Assembly (NCBI RefSeq): GCF_016925675.1 | Contig: NZ_CP070506.1 | Location: 4,834,501-4,898,500, forward strand | DNA length: 64,000 bases | Source: Pseudomonas hygromyciniae | GTDB taxonomy: Bacteria; Pseudomonadota; Gammaproteobacteria; Pseudomonadales; Pseudomonadaceae | Direction: 5' to 3' | Shown: positions 26,897-34,381 of the stretch, piece after piece | Layout: every line of letters begins with the position of its first letter | Position numbering within the stretch: the first letter of the stretch is position 1 | Notes under the pieces: model-generated | Seen by the model: only the letters and a program-made list of their open reading frames with translations | The model's database searches: none | What the model was told of the DNA's origin: nothing | Translations under genes and position numbers: made by a program

Positions 26897-27799
26897 ATGT
26901 CCACCACCAAAGCCCGCGCAGATTCACTCTCGCTTCTGCTCTTTACCTTGCGCAGCGGCAAGCTGATGGCCATCAACCTGCTGAAAGTCAGCGAGATCAT
27001 TCCCTGCCCGCCGCTGACCAAGCTGCCGGAGTCCCACCCCCACGTCAAAGGCATCGCCACCCTGCGTGGCGCGGCCCTGTCGGTGATCGACCTCAGCCGT
27101 GCCCTGGGCGAGATGCCCCTGCAAGACCCCGACGGCGGCTGCCTGATTGTTACCGATGTCAGCCGCTCCAAGCAGGGCCTGCATGTGCAGGCAGTGAGCC
27201 GGATCGTGCATTGCCTGACCACGGACATCCGCCCGCCGCCCTTTGGCTCCGGCGGCACGCGCTCGTTTATCACCGGCGTGACCCAGGTGGACGGCGTGCT
27301 GGTGCAAGTGCTGGACATCGAAAAAGTCATCCACGCCATTGCCCCCGCGCAAATCGAAGTCGCGCCCACCGACCTGACCATGGAAGAAGCCGAAGTGCTC
27401 GGCCATGCGCGCATTCTGGTGGTGGACGACAGCCAAGTGGCCCTGCAGCAATCGGTGCACACCCTGCGCAACCTCGGCCTGACCTGCCACACCGCACGCA
27501 GTGCCAAGGAAGCCATTGATGTGCTGCTGGAGCTGCAAGGTACCGCCGGGCAGATCAATGTGGTGGTGTCTGACATCGAAATGTCGGAAATGGACGGTTA
27601 CGCCCTCACCCGCACCCTGCGTGAAACCCCAGACTTCCAGGACCTCTACGTGCTGTTGCACACCTCCCTGGACAGCGCGATGAACAGCGAAAAAGCGCGC
27701 CTGGCCGGGGCCGACTCGGTGCTGACCAAGTTTTCGTCGCCCGAGCTGACCAAATGCCTGGTGGTCGCGGCCCAGACCGTGGCGAAAAAAGGCCTGTAA
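26897..27799 (+). CDS. Chemotaxis coupling protein CheV (CheW-receiver)
   Basis: A 300-residue protein joining a CheW domain (about residues 10-155) to a response-regulator receiver (about 170-300). It couples chemoreceptors to CheA, with phosphorylation tuning the link. Receiver residues are intact: acidic pair D177/D178 (VVDDSQ), phospho-acceptor D226 (VVSDIEM), and T256 followed by a conserved Lys (LTKFSS). AGAAGG lies 7-8 bases before the ATG. It is encoded away from any flagellar cluster in this window. The next gene begins 3 bp after its stop. Confidence 0.94.
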   Translation: MSTTKARADSLSLLLFTLRSGKLMAINLLKVSEIIPCPPLTKLPESHPHVKGIATLRGAALSVIDLSRALGEMPLQDPDGGCLIVTDVSRSKQGLHVQAVSRIVHCLTTDIRPPPFGSGGTRSFITGVTQVDGVLVQVLDIEKVIHAIAPAQIEVAPTDLTMEEAEVLGHARILVVDDSQVALQQSVHTLRNLGLTCHTARSAKEAIDVLLELQGTAGQINVVVSDIEMSEMDGYALTRTLRETPDFQDLYVLLHTSLDSAMNSEKARLAGADSVLTKFSSPELTKCLVVAAQTVAKKGL

Positions 27800-27802
27800 A
27801 TA

Positions 27803-28285
27803 GTGACAGCGTATTACCAACTGCTGCGCCGCGACCTCACCGGCAGCCTGCCCGCGCCGCAGTGGCCAGCCGACACCCGTCTGGATCATTACCGCAATGA
27901 GCTGGCCCCGGCGATCCATGCAGTATTGCGCATGACCCAGGCACAGGGCGGCGGCCACGTAGCCAACCTGGACACCTGGCAGCAGCAGTTCATCACTGAT
28001 GCAGAGTTCGACCCCACGCTGTGCCTGGTGGCGAGCAATGCCGACGGCATACTCGGCGTAGCCCAATGCTGGACCAGTGCCTTTATCGAGCACCTTTGCA
28101 TCCACCCTTGCGCCCAGGGCCAGGGCCTGGGGCGCGCCTTGTTGCTCCATAGCTTCCAGGTGTTCAAGCAGCGTGGCGAACCCTACGTGGACCTCAAGGT
28201 GCTGGAAAGCAATCAGCGCGCACGCCAACTGTATGAGAGCGCCGGCATGGTCTTGGTGCTGCGCGACGTGGTCAGCGAAGACTGA
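27803..28285 (+). CDS. GNAT-family N-acetyltransferase
   Basis: A 160-residue acetyltransferase of the GNAT fold. The acetyl-CoA binding motif is seen as HPCAQGQGLGRALL (Q/R-x-x-G-x-G/A) near residue 108, with a family-typical C-terminal motif NQRARQLYESAGMV. The start is a GTG at 27803, 3 bp after the cheV stop, without a clear ribosome site, so it depends on coupling to cheV. The substrate is unknown. A link with chemotaxis is suggested only by position. Confidence 0.88.
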   Translation: MTAYYQLLRRDLTGSLPAPQWPADTRLDHYRNELAPAIHAVLRMTQAQGGGHVANLDTWQQQFITDAEFDPTLCLVASNADGILGVAQCWTSAFIEHLCIHPCAQGQGLGRALLLHSFQVFKQRGEPYVDLKVLESNQRARQLYESAGMVLVLRDVVSED

Positions 28286-28292
28286 GCGGCGC

Positions 28293-28308
28293 TGGCGCAT
28301 AACTTGCT
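28293..28308 (+). promoter_or_regulatory. Candidate sigma54 promoter upstream of the YkgJ-type gene
   Basis: TGGCGCATAACTTGCT matches the RpoN consensus TGGCACG-N4-TTGCW at all but two positions, with the GG and GC elements 12 bases apart. It lies 86 bp before the YkgJ-type start, just after the acetyltransferase stop. Confidence 0.45.
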
Positions 28309-28393
28309 TCCAGAGTCTGCGAGCGGCGGATAGAGGTAAAAACCCGTCACCGCGCAAGAGCGCCCTCTGACCTGGCCTGGTAGCAGATCCTCC

Positions 28394-29137
28394 ATGAATA
28401 CCCAGTTTTCCTGCGTTGGTTGCGGCAAATGCTGCACCGACCATCATGTCCCCCTGACCCTTGACGAAGCCCGCCAGTGGGCGGCGGATGGCGGCAATGT
28501 CATCGTGTTGGTGGAAGGTTTCCTGGGCAATGGCCTGGGCCTGCCACTGCAGCAACGCGAGCATGCCGAACGGCGTTCGGTGGTAGTGCCCAGCGGTAAC
28601 ACCCAGGCGTTCGTGGCGATCACCTTTGCCGCCTACAACGCCGGGCGCTGCCGGAATCTTGACGAAGACAACCGCTGTGGCATCTATGAGCGCAGGCCGC
28701 TGGTCTGTCGCATCTACCCGATGGAGATCAACCCGCATATCCCGCTGAACCCGGCCGCCAAGGATTGCCCGCCGCAATCCTGGGAACAGGGCCCGGCGCT
28801 GATCGTCGGCGGTGAACTGATAGATCAGGAACTGGCGCAATTGATCCGCCGCTCGCGCCAGGCCGACCGTGATGATGTGCAGACCAAGGAGGCGGTGTGC
28901 GCCCTGTTGGGTATTCGGACGACAGCGCTCAAGGGCGATGGGTTTACCGCCTACCTGCCGGATATGAGCGCCTTCGCCCAGGCCATTGAGTTGGCCGCAG
29001 AACAACCGGCCATGGCCCACGAATGGGTGTTTCATGTATCCGGGATGGATATTGCCGAACAGTTGCTGGACGCCGGCGCGCAGATAGCCACTGAAGTACC
29101 CGCCAACTATGCGTTTATCTCGCTACGCGCTGCCTGA
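28394..29137 (+). CDS. YkgJ-family cysteine-cluster protein
   Basis: A 247-residue protein whose N-terminal half has the UPF0153/YkgJ signature: CVGCGKCC at residues 7-14, then CRNLDEDNRCGIYERRPLVCRIYP (cysteines near 91-113), thought to bind a zinc or iron-sulphur centre. The C-terminal half (about residues 130-247) is less typical and ends in a small domain with no motif I recognise. The function of the family is unknown; some members sit beside flagellin N-methylase genes. The ATG is preceded by GATCCTCC, a weak site. A possible sigma54 promoter lies upstream. Confidence 0.88.
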   Translation: MNTQFSCVGCGKCCTDHHVPLTLDEARQWAADGGNVIVLVEGFLGNGLGLPLQQREHAERRSVVVPSGNTQAFVAITFAAYNAGRCRNLDEDNRCGIYERRPLVCRIYPMEINPHIPLNPAAKDCPPQSWEQGPALIVGGELIDQELAQLIRRSRQADRDDVQTKEAVCALLGIRTTALKGDGFTAYLPDMSAFAQAIELAAEQPAMAHEWVFHVSGMDIAEQLLDAGAQIATEVPANYAFISLRAA

Positions 29138-29736
29138 GGGTCGTCAACCTGTCATTGTGGCGAGCGGGCTTGCCCCGCGCTGGGCTGCGTAGCAGACCCA
29201 CTCCAGGCTCCGCGGTTGTTGCAGATACACCGAGCCAGCAGGTTTTGGGGCGGCTTCGCCACCCAACGCGGGGCAAGCCCGCTCGCCACAACAAGCGCTT
29301 GCGGCAGGTCGAGATTTTGGGGGGGCTGCAGCACAGCAGTTTTTTGGACTGTAGATTTCCTGTGGCGAGCGGGCTTGCCCCGCGCTGGGCTGCGTAGCAG
29401 CCCCTCCCCAGGCACCGCCGTTGTTTCAGATACACCGAGCCAGCAGGTTTTGGGGCGGCTCCGCCACCCAACGCGGGGGCAAGCCCGCTCGCCACAACAA
29501 GCGCTTGCGGCAGGTCGAGATTTTTTTGGGGATAGCTGCAGCACAACAGTTTTTTTGGACTGTAGATTTCCTGTGGCGAGCGGGCTTGCCCCGCGCTGGG
29601 CTGCGTAGCAGACCCAATCCAAGCACCGCCGTTGTTGCAGATACACCGAGCCAGCAGGTTTTGGGGCGGCTTCGCCACCCAGCGCGGGGCAAGCCCGCTC
29701 GCCACAACCAGAGCGCTTGCTCGCCACTGCCACAGG
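29138..29736. other. 599-bp non-coding convergent region filled by a REPIN array
   Basis: Lies between the stops of the YkgJ-type gene and the chemoreceptor gene, which point at each other. Almost all of it is three REPIN copies and their spacers. Frames open across it on both strands consist of repeat translations. Confidence 0.85.
29156..29707. repeat. Tandem array of three REPINs (GTGGCGAGCGGG class)
   Basis: Copies at 29156-29290, 29361-29496 and 29572-29707, each about 135 bp. Each has arm TGTGGCGAGCGGGCTTGCCC at the left and GGGCAAGCCCGCTCGCCACA at the right and an internal segment with ACACCGAGCCAGCAGG. Two similar 70-75-bp spacers (with AAGCGCTTGCGGCAGGTCGA and TTTGGACTGTAGATTTCC) join them, giving repeat units of about 205 and 211 bp. 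A partial start of a further spacer (GAGCGCTTGC) follows the third copy. Confidence 0.93.
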
Positions 29737-31311
29737 TTAGCGGCGTTTGCCCCAGAACTCTTCCGCCAAGCGCCGCAGGTCTTCCGCAAGCGCCGCCACG
29801 TCGCCGGAGCTGAGCTGGCTCTGCTGACCGGCGCTGACGGTCGCCTCGCCCGCATTGCGGATGCCGACGATATTGCGATTGATGTCCTCGCTCACCGCGC
29901 TCTGTTCTTCCACCGCCGCCGCAATCTGCACACTCATGGCCGTGATCTGGTTGACCCGCTGACTGATGCCATCCAGGGCCGACGCGGCGCGCTGGGCATG
30001 GTCGACGCTGACTTCGACATGCTGGCTGCTTTGTTCCATGGCCATCACCGCATCACGGGCGCCGCCCTGCAAGGTGCTGATCATGCGTTGGATTTCATTG
30101 GTCGATTGCTGGGTACGTTGCGCCAGGCCACGCACTTCGTCGGCCACCACCGCAAAGCCACGGCCCTGCTCGCCAGCCCGCGCCGCCTCGATGGCCGCGT
30201 TGAGGGCCAACAGGTTGGTCTGTTCGGCAATCGCCCGGATCACTTCCAGCACGCTGGAGATATCCCCGCTGTGGCTTTCCAGTTGATGGATCACGCTGGT
30301 GGCCCTGGCCAGTTCCTGGGACAGGCGCAGTACCGCATCGCGGCTTTCGTCCACGCGCTGATGGCCTTCACGGGTCTCGCTGCCGGCCTGGTCTGCCGCT
30401 TTCGAGGCTTGTTGGGCGTGGTTGGCGACTTGCGCCACGCTGGCCGCCATCTGTTGGATGGCGGTCGCCACTTGGTCGGTCTGGCTCTGCTGGCCCAGGC
30501 TGCTGGTGTGGCTGCTGTCCAGTTGCTGGGCCAGGGCGGCGGCGTGCCCTGATAAACGCTGCGACGCATCGCCAATCCGCCCAACCACTGCGCCCACCTG
30601 GGCTTCGAGCATTTGCATGGCAAATTCGATTTGCCCCAGCTCGTCCGCGCGTCCGGTGTAGATCGCCTGGCTGACGGGGTTGTCGGCAATCTGCCGCGCC
30701 CGCTCGCTCAATTGCCTCAGGGGCCGCAACAAAAGATTGATGCCCAAGACGCCTGCCGCGCCCACCGCAGCCAGGCCCAGCACCTGCAACGCCCATGAAT
30801 AACTGGCCAACCCGGCCCCCACGCCCCAGGTCAGCGCGCACGTCGCGCCAGTGACCAGCGACAACTTCATAGGCATTTCCAGCACTGGCCGCAAGCGCCG
30901 GGAACCTGCGCGCAAACGCGCATAGGCGCGCTCCGCAGCCAACACCCGCCGCGCATCGGGCTTGGTGCGCACCGACTGGTATTCCACCGCCACACCGTCA
31001 CGTGTGACCGGCGAGGCATAGGCGCTGACCCAATAGTGATCACCGTTCTTACAGCGATTTTTCACCATGCCCATCCACGAGCGGCCACTTTTGAGGGTCT
31101 GCCACATGTGGGCAAAAGCCGCCGACGGCATGTCCGGATGGCGTAGCAGATTATGTGGCGCGCCCAGCAGCTCCTCACGGCTGTAGCCACTGACGTCGAT
31201 AAAGTCCTGGTTGGCGTAAGTAATCGAACTGCCTAGGTCAGTGGTCGAAAGGATGTTGGCGTCTTGGGCAATGTCCACACTTCGACCCGTGACCGGGAGA
31301 TTGATCTTCAT
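29737..31311 (-). CDS. Aer-like methyl-accepting chemotaxis protein with PAS domain
   Basis: A 524-residue chemoreceptor. The N-terminal PAS domain (about residues 10-110, with [24 protein letters not shown]) is of the Aer redox-sensing type and may bind FAD. A central pair of hydrophobic helices (about 150-200), a short HAMP-like linker and the signalling domain follow, with the hairpin tip [20 protein letters not shown]. It signals energy or redox state to CheA. The ATG at 31311 (MKINLPVTG) is chosen because Aer proteins begin about 10 residues before PAS; a longer reading from 31368 is not supported. It lies 96 bp downstream of the solute-binding/Rid fusion gene. Confidence 0.94.
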   Translation of the reverse strand: MKINLPVTGRSVDIAQDANILSTTDLGSSITYANQDFIDVSGYSREELLGAPHNLLRHPDMPSAAFAHMWQTLKSGRSWMGMVKNRCKNGDHYWVSAYASPVTRDGVAVEYQSVRTKPDARRVLAAERAYARLRAGSRRLRPVLEMPMKLSLVTGATCALTWGVGAGLASYSWALQVLGLAAVGAAGVLGINLLLRPLRQLSERARQIADNPVSQAIYTGRADELGQIEFAMQMLEAQVGAVVGRIGDASQRLSGHAAALAQQLDSSHTSSLGQQSQTDQVATAIQQMAASVAQVANHAQQASKAADQAGSETREGHQRVDESRDAVLRLSQELARATSVIHQLESHSGDISSVLEVIRAIAEQTNLLALNAAIEAARAGEQGRGFAVVADEVRGLAQRTQQSTNEIQRMISTLQGGARDAVMAMEQSSQHVEVSVDHAQRAASALDGISQRVNQITAMSVQIAAAVEEQSAVSEDINRNIVGIRNAGEATVSAGQQSQLSSGDVAALAEDLRRLAEEFWGKRR

Positions 31312-31337
31312 GGAAAGCGCGCTCGGGATTATTGGAG

Positions 31338-31359
31338 GAGTCGGCAGGGGCACCGACTC
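31338..31359 (-). other. Hairpin between the SBP-Rid fusion and chemoreceptor genes
   Basis: Perfect 7-bp stem GAGTCGG/CCGACTC with an 8-base loop, in the gap between the two minus-strand genes. There is no T-run, so it may be an mRNA processing or stability element rather than a terminator. Confidence 0.4.
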
Positions 31360-31407
31360 TAAGCGCACCGGTTGAGCAAATACTGATCCAGCTCATGTTC
31401 CACGCAT

Positions 31408-32619
31408 TTAGTTGCCCGGTGCCCCGGCCATGGATCCGGGAGGATCCTCGACCATGGCCACGCACTCGACCGCCACCCGTGCGCCGTGCGGCAGCCGGCG
31501 CACGGTCAGCACACTGCGGGCGGGCAGCCGACCTCGGGCGAAATAACCCAGGTACACGTCGTTGACCAGGTTCAGGTCCTCCAGCTCGACCAGCATCAAG
31601 GTGCACTTGACCACCCGGTCCAGCGAGGACTGATGACGCGACAATAGTTCGCGCAGCGTGTTCATCACCTGCCTCATCTGCGCGCCCGTGCCGCCCTTCA
31701 CGAGGTTGAGCCTGGCATCCACCCCCGCAATGCTGGAGGTGTACAGCATGCTACCGACCCGCACGGCCTCGGAAAACGGCAGGTCCAGGTCCCCGGGGTA
31801 AAACTGCGGCCCGTCCTGGTCCTGGGCGTTGGCGGCGTCAGGTTCCTCCTGTGGATAACCCTGGAGAATGCGCTGATACTCGCCACTCTGCTTGAGCTGC
31901 TCCAGTGCGCGGTTCAGCTCGCTGCGCAACTCGGGGTCGGACTTGCGCACGCCGATGGCCACGGCGGTGCCCATCTGCTGGCCGGTCACCGGTGGGCCGA
32001 CGAAATCAAAAGTCTGGCCCCGCTCAGTGTCGAGCAACTCCTGGCGGATTTCGGCCTTGCCTTGCAACGTGGCGTCGATATCACCGGCTACCAGGCTGCG
32101 GATCAACTGGTCGTTGAGCCAGAAGCTCTTGATGATCACCCCGGCGGGCGCCCATTGCGCCAGGGCGAAGGCTTCACGATTGCTGCCGGTCAGCACCCCG
32201 ATGCGCTTGCCCTTGAGGGCGCGCACCGTGGGCAGCAGCCCAGAGTACTTGCGGGCCACCAGGTGGGTGGTGAGGGGATAGAGGTCGTCGGTGAAGTCGA
32301 TCAACTGCCGGCGCTGGGGAGTGGATGCCATGCCCATGATTGCATCGAAACGCCGGCTTTCCAGGGCATCGATGCTGCGGGTAAATACCTGGTCGACCCA
32401 GGTGCAGCGCACATCGAGCTGGGCGCATAGGGCATCGCCCAGTTCGATGTTCAAGCCCACCAACTGCCCTTGGGCATTGCGGCTTTCATAGGGCGGGAAC
32501 TGCGGGGAGATTGCGAAGCGGATCTCGCTGCGCGGCGCAGTATCAGCCACCGCCCCCACAAAAAAGCCGCTCGACAGCAGCGACCCAACAGACAATACAA
32601 AGATCTTTGCCAAAGCCAT
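31408..32619 (-). CDS. Secreted fusion: amino-acid-type solute-binding protein plus Rid (YjgF) domain
   Basis: A 403-residue protein in three parts. Residues 1-25 are a Sec signal peptide (FFVGAVA). Residues 31-258 are a family-3 extracellular solute-binding domain (PPYESRNAQGQLVGLNIEL, then FDAIMGMASTPQRRQLIDFT). After a Q/D/P-rich linker, residues 276-392 are a Rid/YjgF domain that keeps the catalytic arginine (R368 in LPARSVLTV) and the conserved glutamate (E385 in VECVA). Rid proteins deaminate reactive enamines or imines in the cytosol; here the domain would be periplasmic. The start at 32619 has AAAGGGA 7-8 bases upstream. No ABC transporter gene is adjacent. The domains are recognised with confidence; the joint function is unknown. 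Confidence 0.85.
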   Translation of the reverse strand: MALAKIFVLSVGSLLSSGFFVGAVADTAPRSEIRFAISPQFPPYESRNAQGQLVGLNIELGDALCAQLDVRCTWVDQVFTRSIDALESRRFDAIMGMASTPQRRQLIDFTDDLYPLTTHLVARKYSGLLPTVRALKGKRIGVLTGSNREAFALAQWAPAGVIIKSFWLNDQLIRSLVAGDIDATLQGKAEIRQELLDTERGQTFDFVGPPVTGQQMGTAVAIGVRKSDPELRSELNRALEQLKQSGEYQRILQGYPQEEPDAANAQDQDGPQFYPGDLDLPFSEAVRVGSMLYTSSIAGVDARLNLVKGGTGAQMRQVMNTLRELLSRHQSSLDRVVKCTLMLVELEDLNLVNDVYLGYFARGRLPARSVLTVRRLPHGARVAVECVAMVEDPPGSMAGAPGN

Positions 32620-32765
32620 GCAGACATCCCTTTCTTGAAAGATCAACGCCTTCAACCGGTACTGCTGCCAACCAGGCGCGGCAAAGGGGTATCAGGCAAG
32701 CTTTCAAGAAAAGGTCGTGGACCGACAAGACGAAAAGTCAGCAATGGCTGTAGGCACAACCGCCG

Positions 32766-32999
32766 TCAGCGTTTACCCATCGAGCGACGGGTGCCTGGCG
32801 GCGCCATACCCGGGGTTTTAGTGTGACCGTTCTTCGCGCCGTTTTTGTACCACGGCTGATTGCTGTCTTTCGCCCCGGCCAGTTCACCCGGTTTGAAAGG
32901 GAATTTGAAGGCCGGGATCACCGGTTTGGCTTCACTGTCGAGGCTGTCTGGATCAGCCAGTTCGGCGCTTTCAACAGGCGGTTGTGTGGGGCAATTCAT
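32766..32999 (-). CDS. Small hypothetical protein
   Basis: A 77-residue, Pro/Lys-rich protein without membrane segments or known motif (FKFPFKPGELAGAKDSNQPWYK is the most ordered-looking part). It ends in a basic tail (GTRRSMGKR). It is probably largely disordered, with an acidic N-terminal third and a basic C-terminus. GGAG lies 6 bases before the ATG, which supports translation. It is monocistronic, divergent from the RND operon and upstream of the solute-binding/Rid gene on the same strand. No function is proposed. Confidence 0.65.
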   Translation of the reverse strand: MNCPTQPPVESAELADPDSLDSEAKPVIPAFKFPFKPGELAGAKDSNQPWYKNGAKNGHTKTPGMAPPGTRRSMGKR

Positions 33000-33116
33000 G
33001 GAAGCTCCGGAACGTGCAAAAAATGACGCGGGCCCGACTTGCGGGCCACACTGGCGCGCAGTATACCTGCGCGCCCTGGTTCTTTAACCTCTGCCCGTAC
33101 GAATGGTCGACCTTTG

Positions 33117-33132
33117 CTGACAGCGCTGTCAG
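33117..33132. promoter_or_regulatory. Candidate response-regulator box upstream of the RND operon
   Basis: Perfect 16-bp palindrome CTGACAGCGCTGTCAG, containing TGACA-N4-TGTCA, the spacing of CusR-type boxes. It lies 83 bp upstream of the adaptor gene start; the operon encodes a CusR/IrlR-like regulator. Outer bases (GACC ... GGTC) extend the dyad imperfectly. Confidence 0.6.
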
Positions 33133-33214
33133 TTAACGGTCACTCTGCTGACCGGGTTTGCCGGCTATAAAGAGCCTTCACTCTTCCCATTCTCTGTCCG
33201 GACGTCGCGAGCCC

Positions 33215-34381
33215 ATGCACATTCAACGCAAAACCACCTTGATTGTGCTCGCCGTCGTGGCCCTGGCGGTCGTGGCCTGGGTCGCGACCCGGCCGGCCAA
33301 GACCAAGCTGTCCGCCGCCACCGCGATCCCGGTGCGGGTGGTCAGTGTCGCTCAGCAGGACGTTCCGCGGTTTGTCAGCGGCATCGGCTCGGTGCTGTCG
33401 CTGCACAGTGTGGTGATTCGCCCGCAAGTCGACGGCATCCTCACCCAATTGCGGGTCAAGGAAGGGCAACTGGTCAAAGCCGGCGACCTGTTGGCGAGCA
33501 TCGATGACCGGGCGATCCGCGCCAGCCTCGACCAGGCCAAGGCCCAGTTGGGCGAAAGCCAGGCGCAGTTGCAGGTGGCGCAGGTCAATCTCAAGCGCTA
33601 CAAGGCGTTGAGCATCGACGATGGTGTGTCGAAGCAGACTTACGACCAGCAGCAAGCCCTGGTCAACCAGCTCAAGGCCACGGCCCAGGGCAACCAGGCG
33701 GCGATTGATGCGGCCCAGGTCCAGCTTTCCTACACACAGATTCGCTCCCCCGTCAGCGGTCGGGTAGGGATTCGCAATGTGGATGAAGGCAATTTCCTGC
33801 GTACCAGCGACACCCAAGGCCTGTTCTCGGTGACGCAGATCGACCCGATCGCAGTGGAGTTTTCCCTGCCACAGCAGATGCTGCCCACCCTGCAAGGCCT
33901 GATCGCCGCGCCACACCCGGCCAGTGTCGATGCGTTCCTGGGTGCCGACACCGATAGCCCGGCGGCGGTCCTGCTCGGCGAGGGCCGCCTGAGCCTGATC
34001 GATAACCAGATCAGCGCCAGCACCGGCACCATCCGCGCCAAGGCCGAGTTCAGCAATACCGCGCAAACACTGTGGCCGGGGCAATTGGTCACGGTGAAGA
34101 TTCAGACCGCCCTCGACCAGGCCGCCCTGGTGGTGCCGCCGACGGTGGTCCAGCGCGGCATGGACTCGCACTTCGTGTACCGCCTCAATGGCAACAAGGT
34201 GGACGTGGTGCCCGTGCAGGTGACCTACCAGAACAGCGACCTGACGATTGTCACCGGCGTGCAGCCCGGTGATGTGCTGGTCAGTGACGGCCAGTCACGC
34301 CTCAAGGCCGGCGCCCAGGTGGAGGTGCTCAAGGAGCCGCCGCAAGTGATCCAGACCGCCCAAGCGCAGGCCCAGCCATGA
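33215..34381 (+). CDS. RND efflux periplasmic adaptor protein
   Basis: A 388-residue membrane fusion protein with an N-terminal anchor (TLIVLAVVALAVVAWVA), a first lipoyl half (VDGILTQLRVKEGQLVKAGDLL), an alpha-hairpin (ASLDQAKAQLGESQAQLQVAQ), and a second lipoyl half (SPVSGRVGIRNVDEGNFL), then a beta-barrel domain. It most resembles MdtA/MuxA adaptors. The ATG at 33215 (MHIQRKTT) is chosen over a TTG at 33158; the ribosome site is weak. The end overlaps the pump ATG by 4 bp (ATGA). No lipobox is visible. Confidence 0.94.
   Translation: MHIQRKTTLIVLAVVALAVVAWVATRPAKTKLSAATAIPVRVVSVAQQDVPRFVSGIGSVLSLHSVVIRPQVDGILTQLRVKEGQLVKAGDLLASIDDRAIRASLDQAKAQLGESQAQLQVAQVNLKRYKALSIDDGVSKQTYDQQQALVNQLKATAQGNQAAIDAAQVQLSYTQIRSPVSGRVGIRNVDEGNFLRTSDTQGLFSVTQIDPIAVEFSLPQQMLPTLQGLIAAPHPASVDAFLGADTDSPAAVLLGEGRLSLIDNQISASTGTIRAKAEFSNTAQTLWPGQLVTVKIQTALDQAALVVPPTVVQRGMDSHFVYRLNGNKVDVVPVQVTYQNSDLTIVTGVQPGDVLVSDGQSRLKAGAQVEVLKEPPQVIQTAQAQAQP

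Noticed and set aside
29152..29855. Open frames on both strands across 29.15-29.86 kb with repeated peptides such as WRAGLPRAG
   Set aside because: They are translations of the tandem REPIN array, not proteins.
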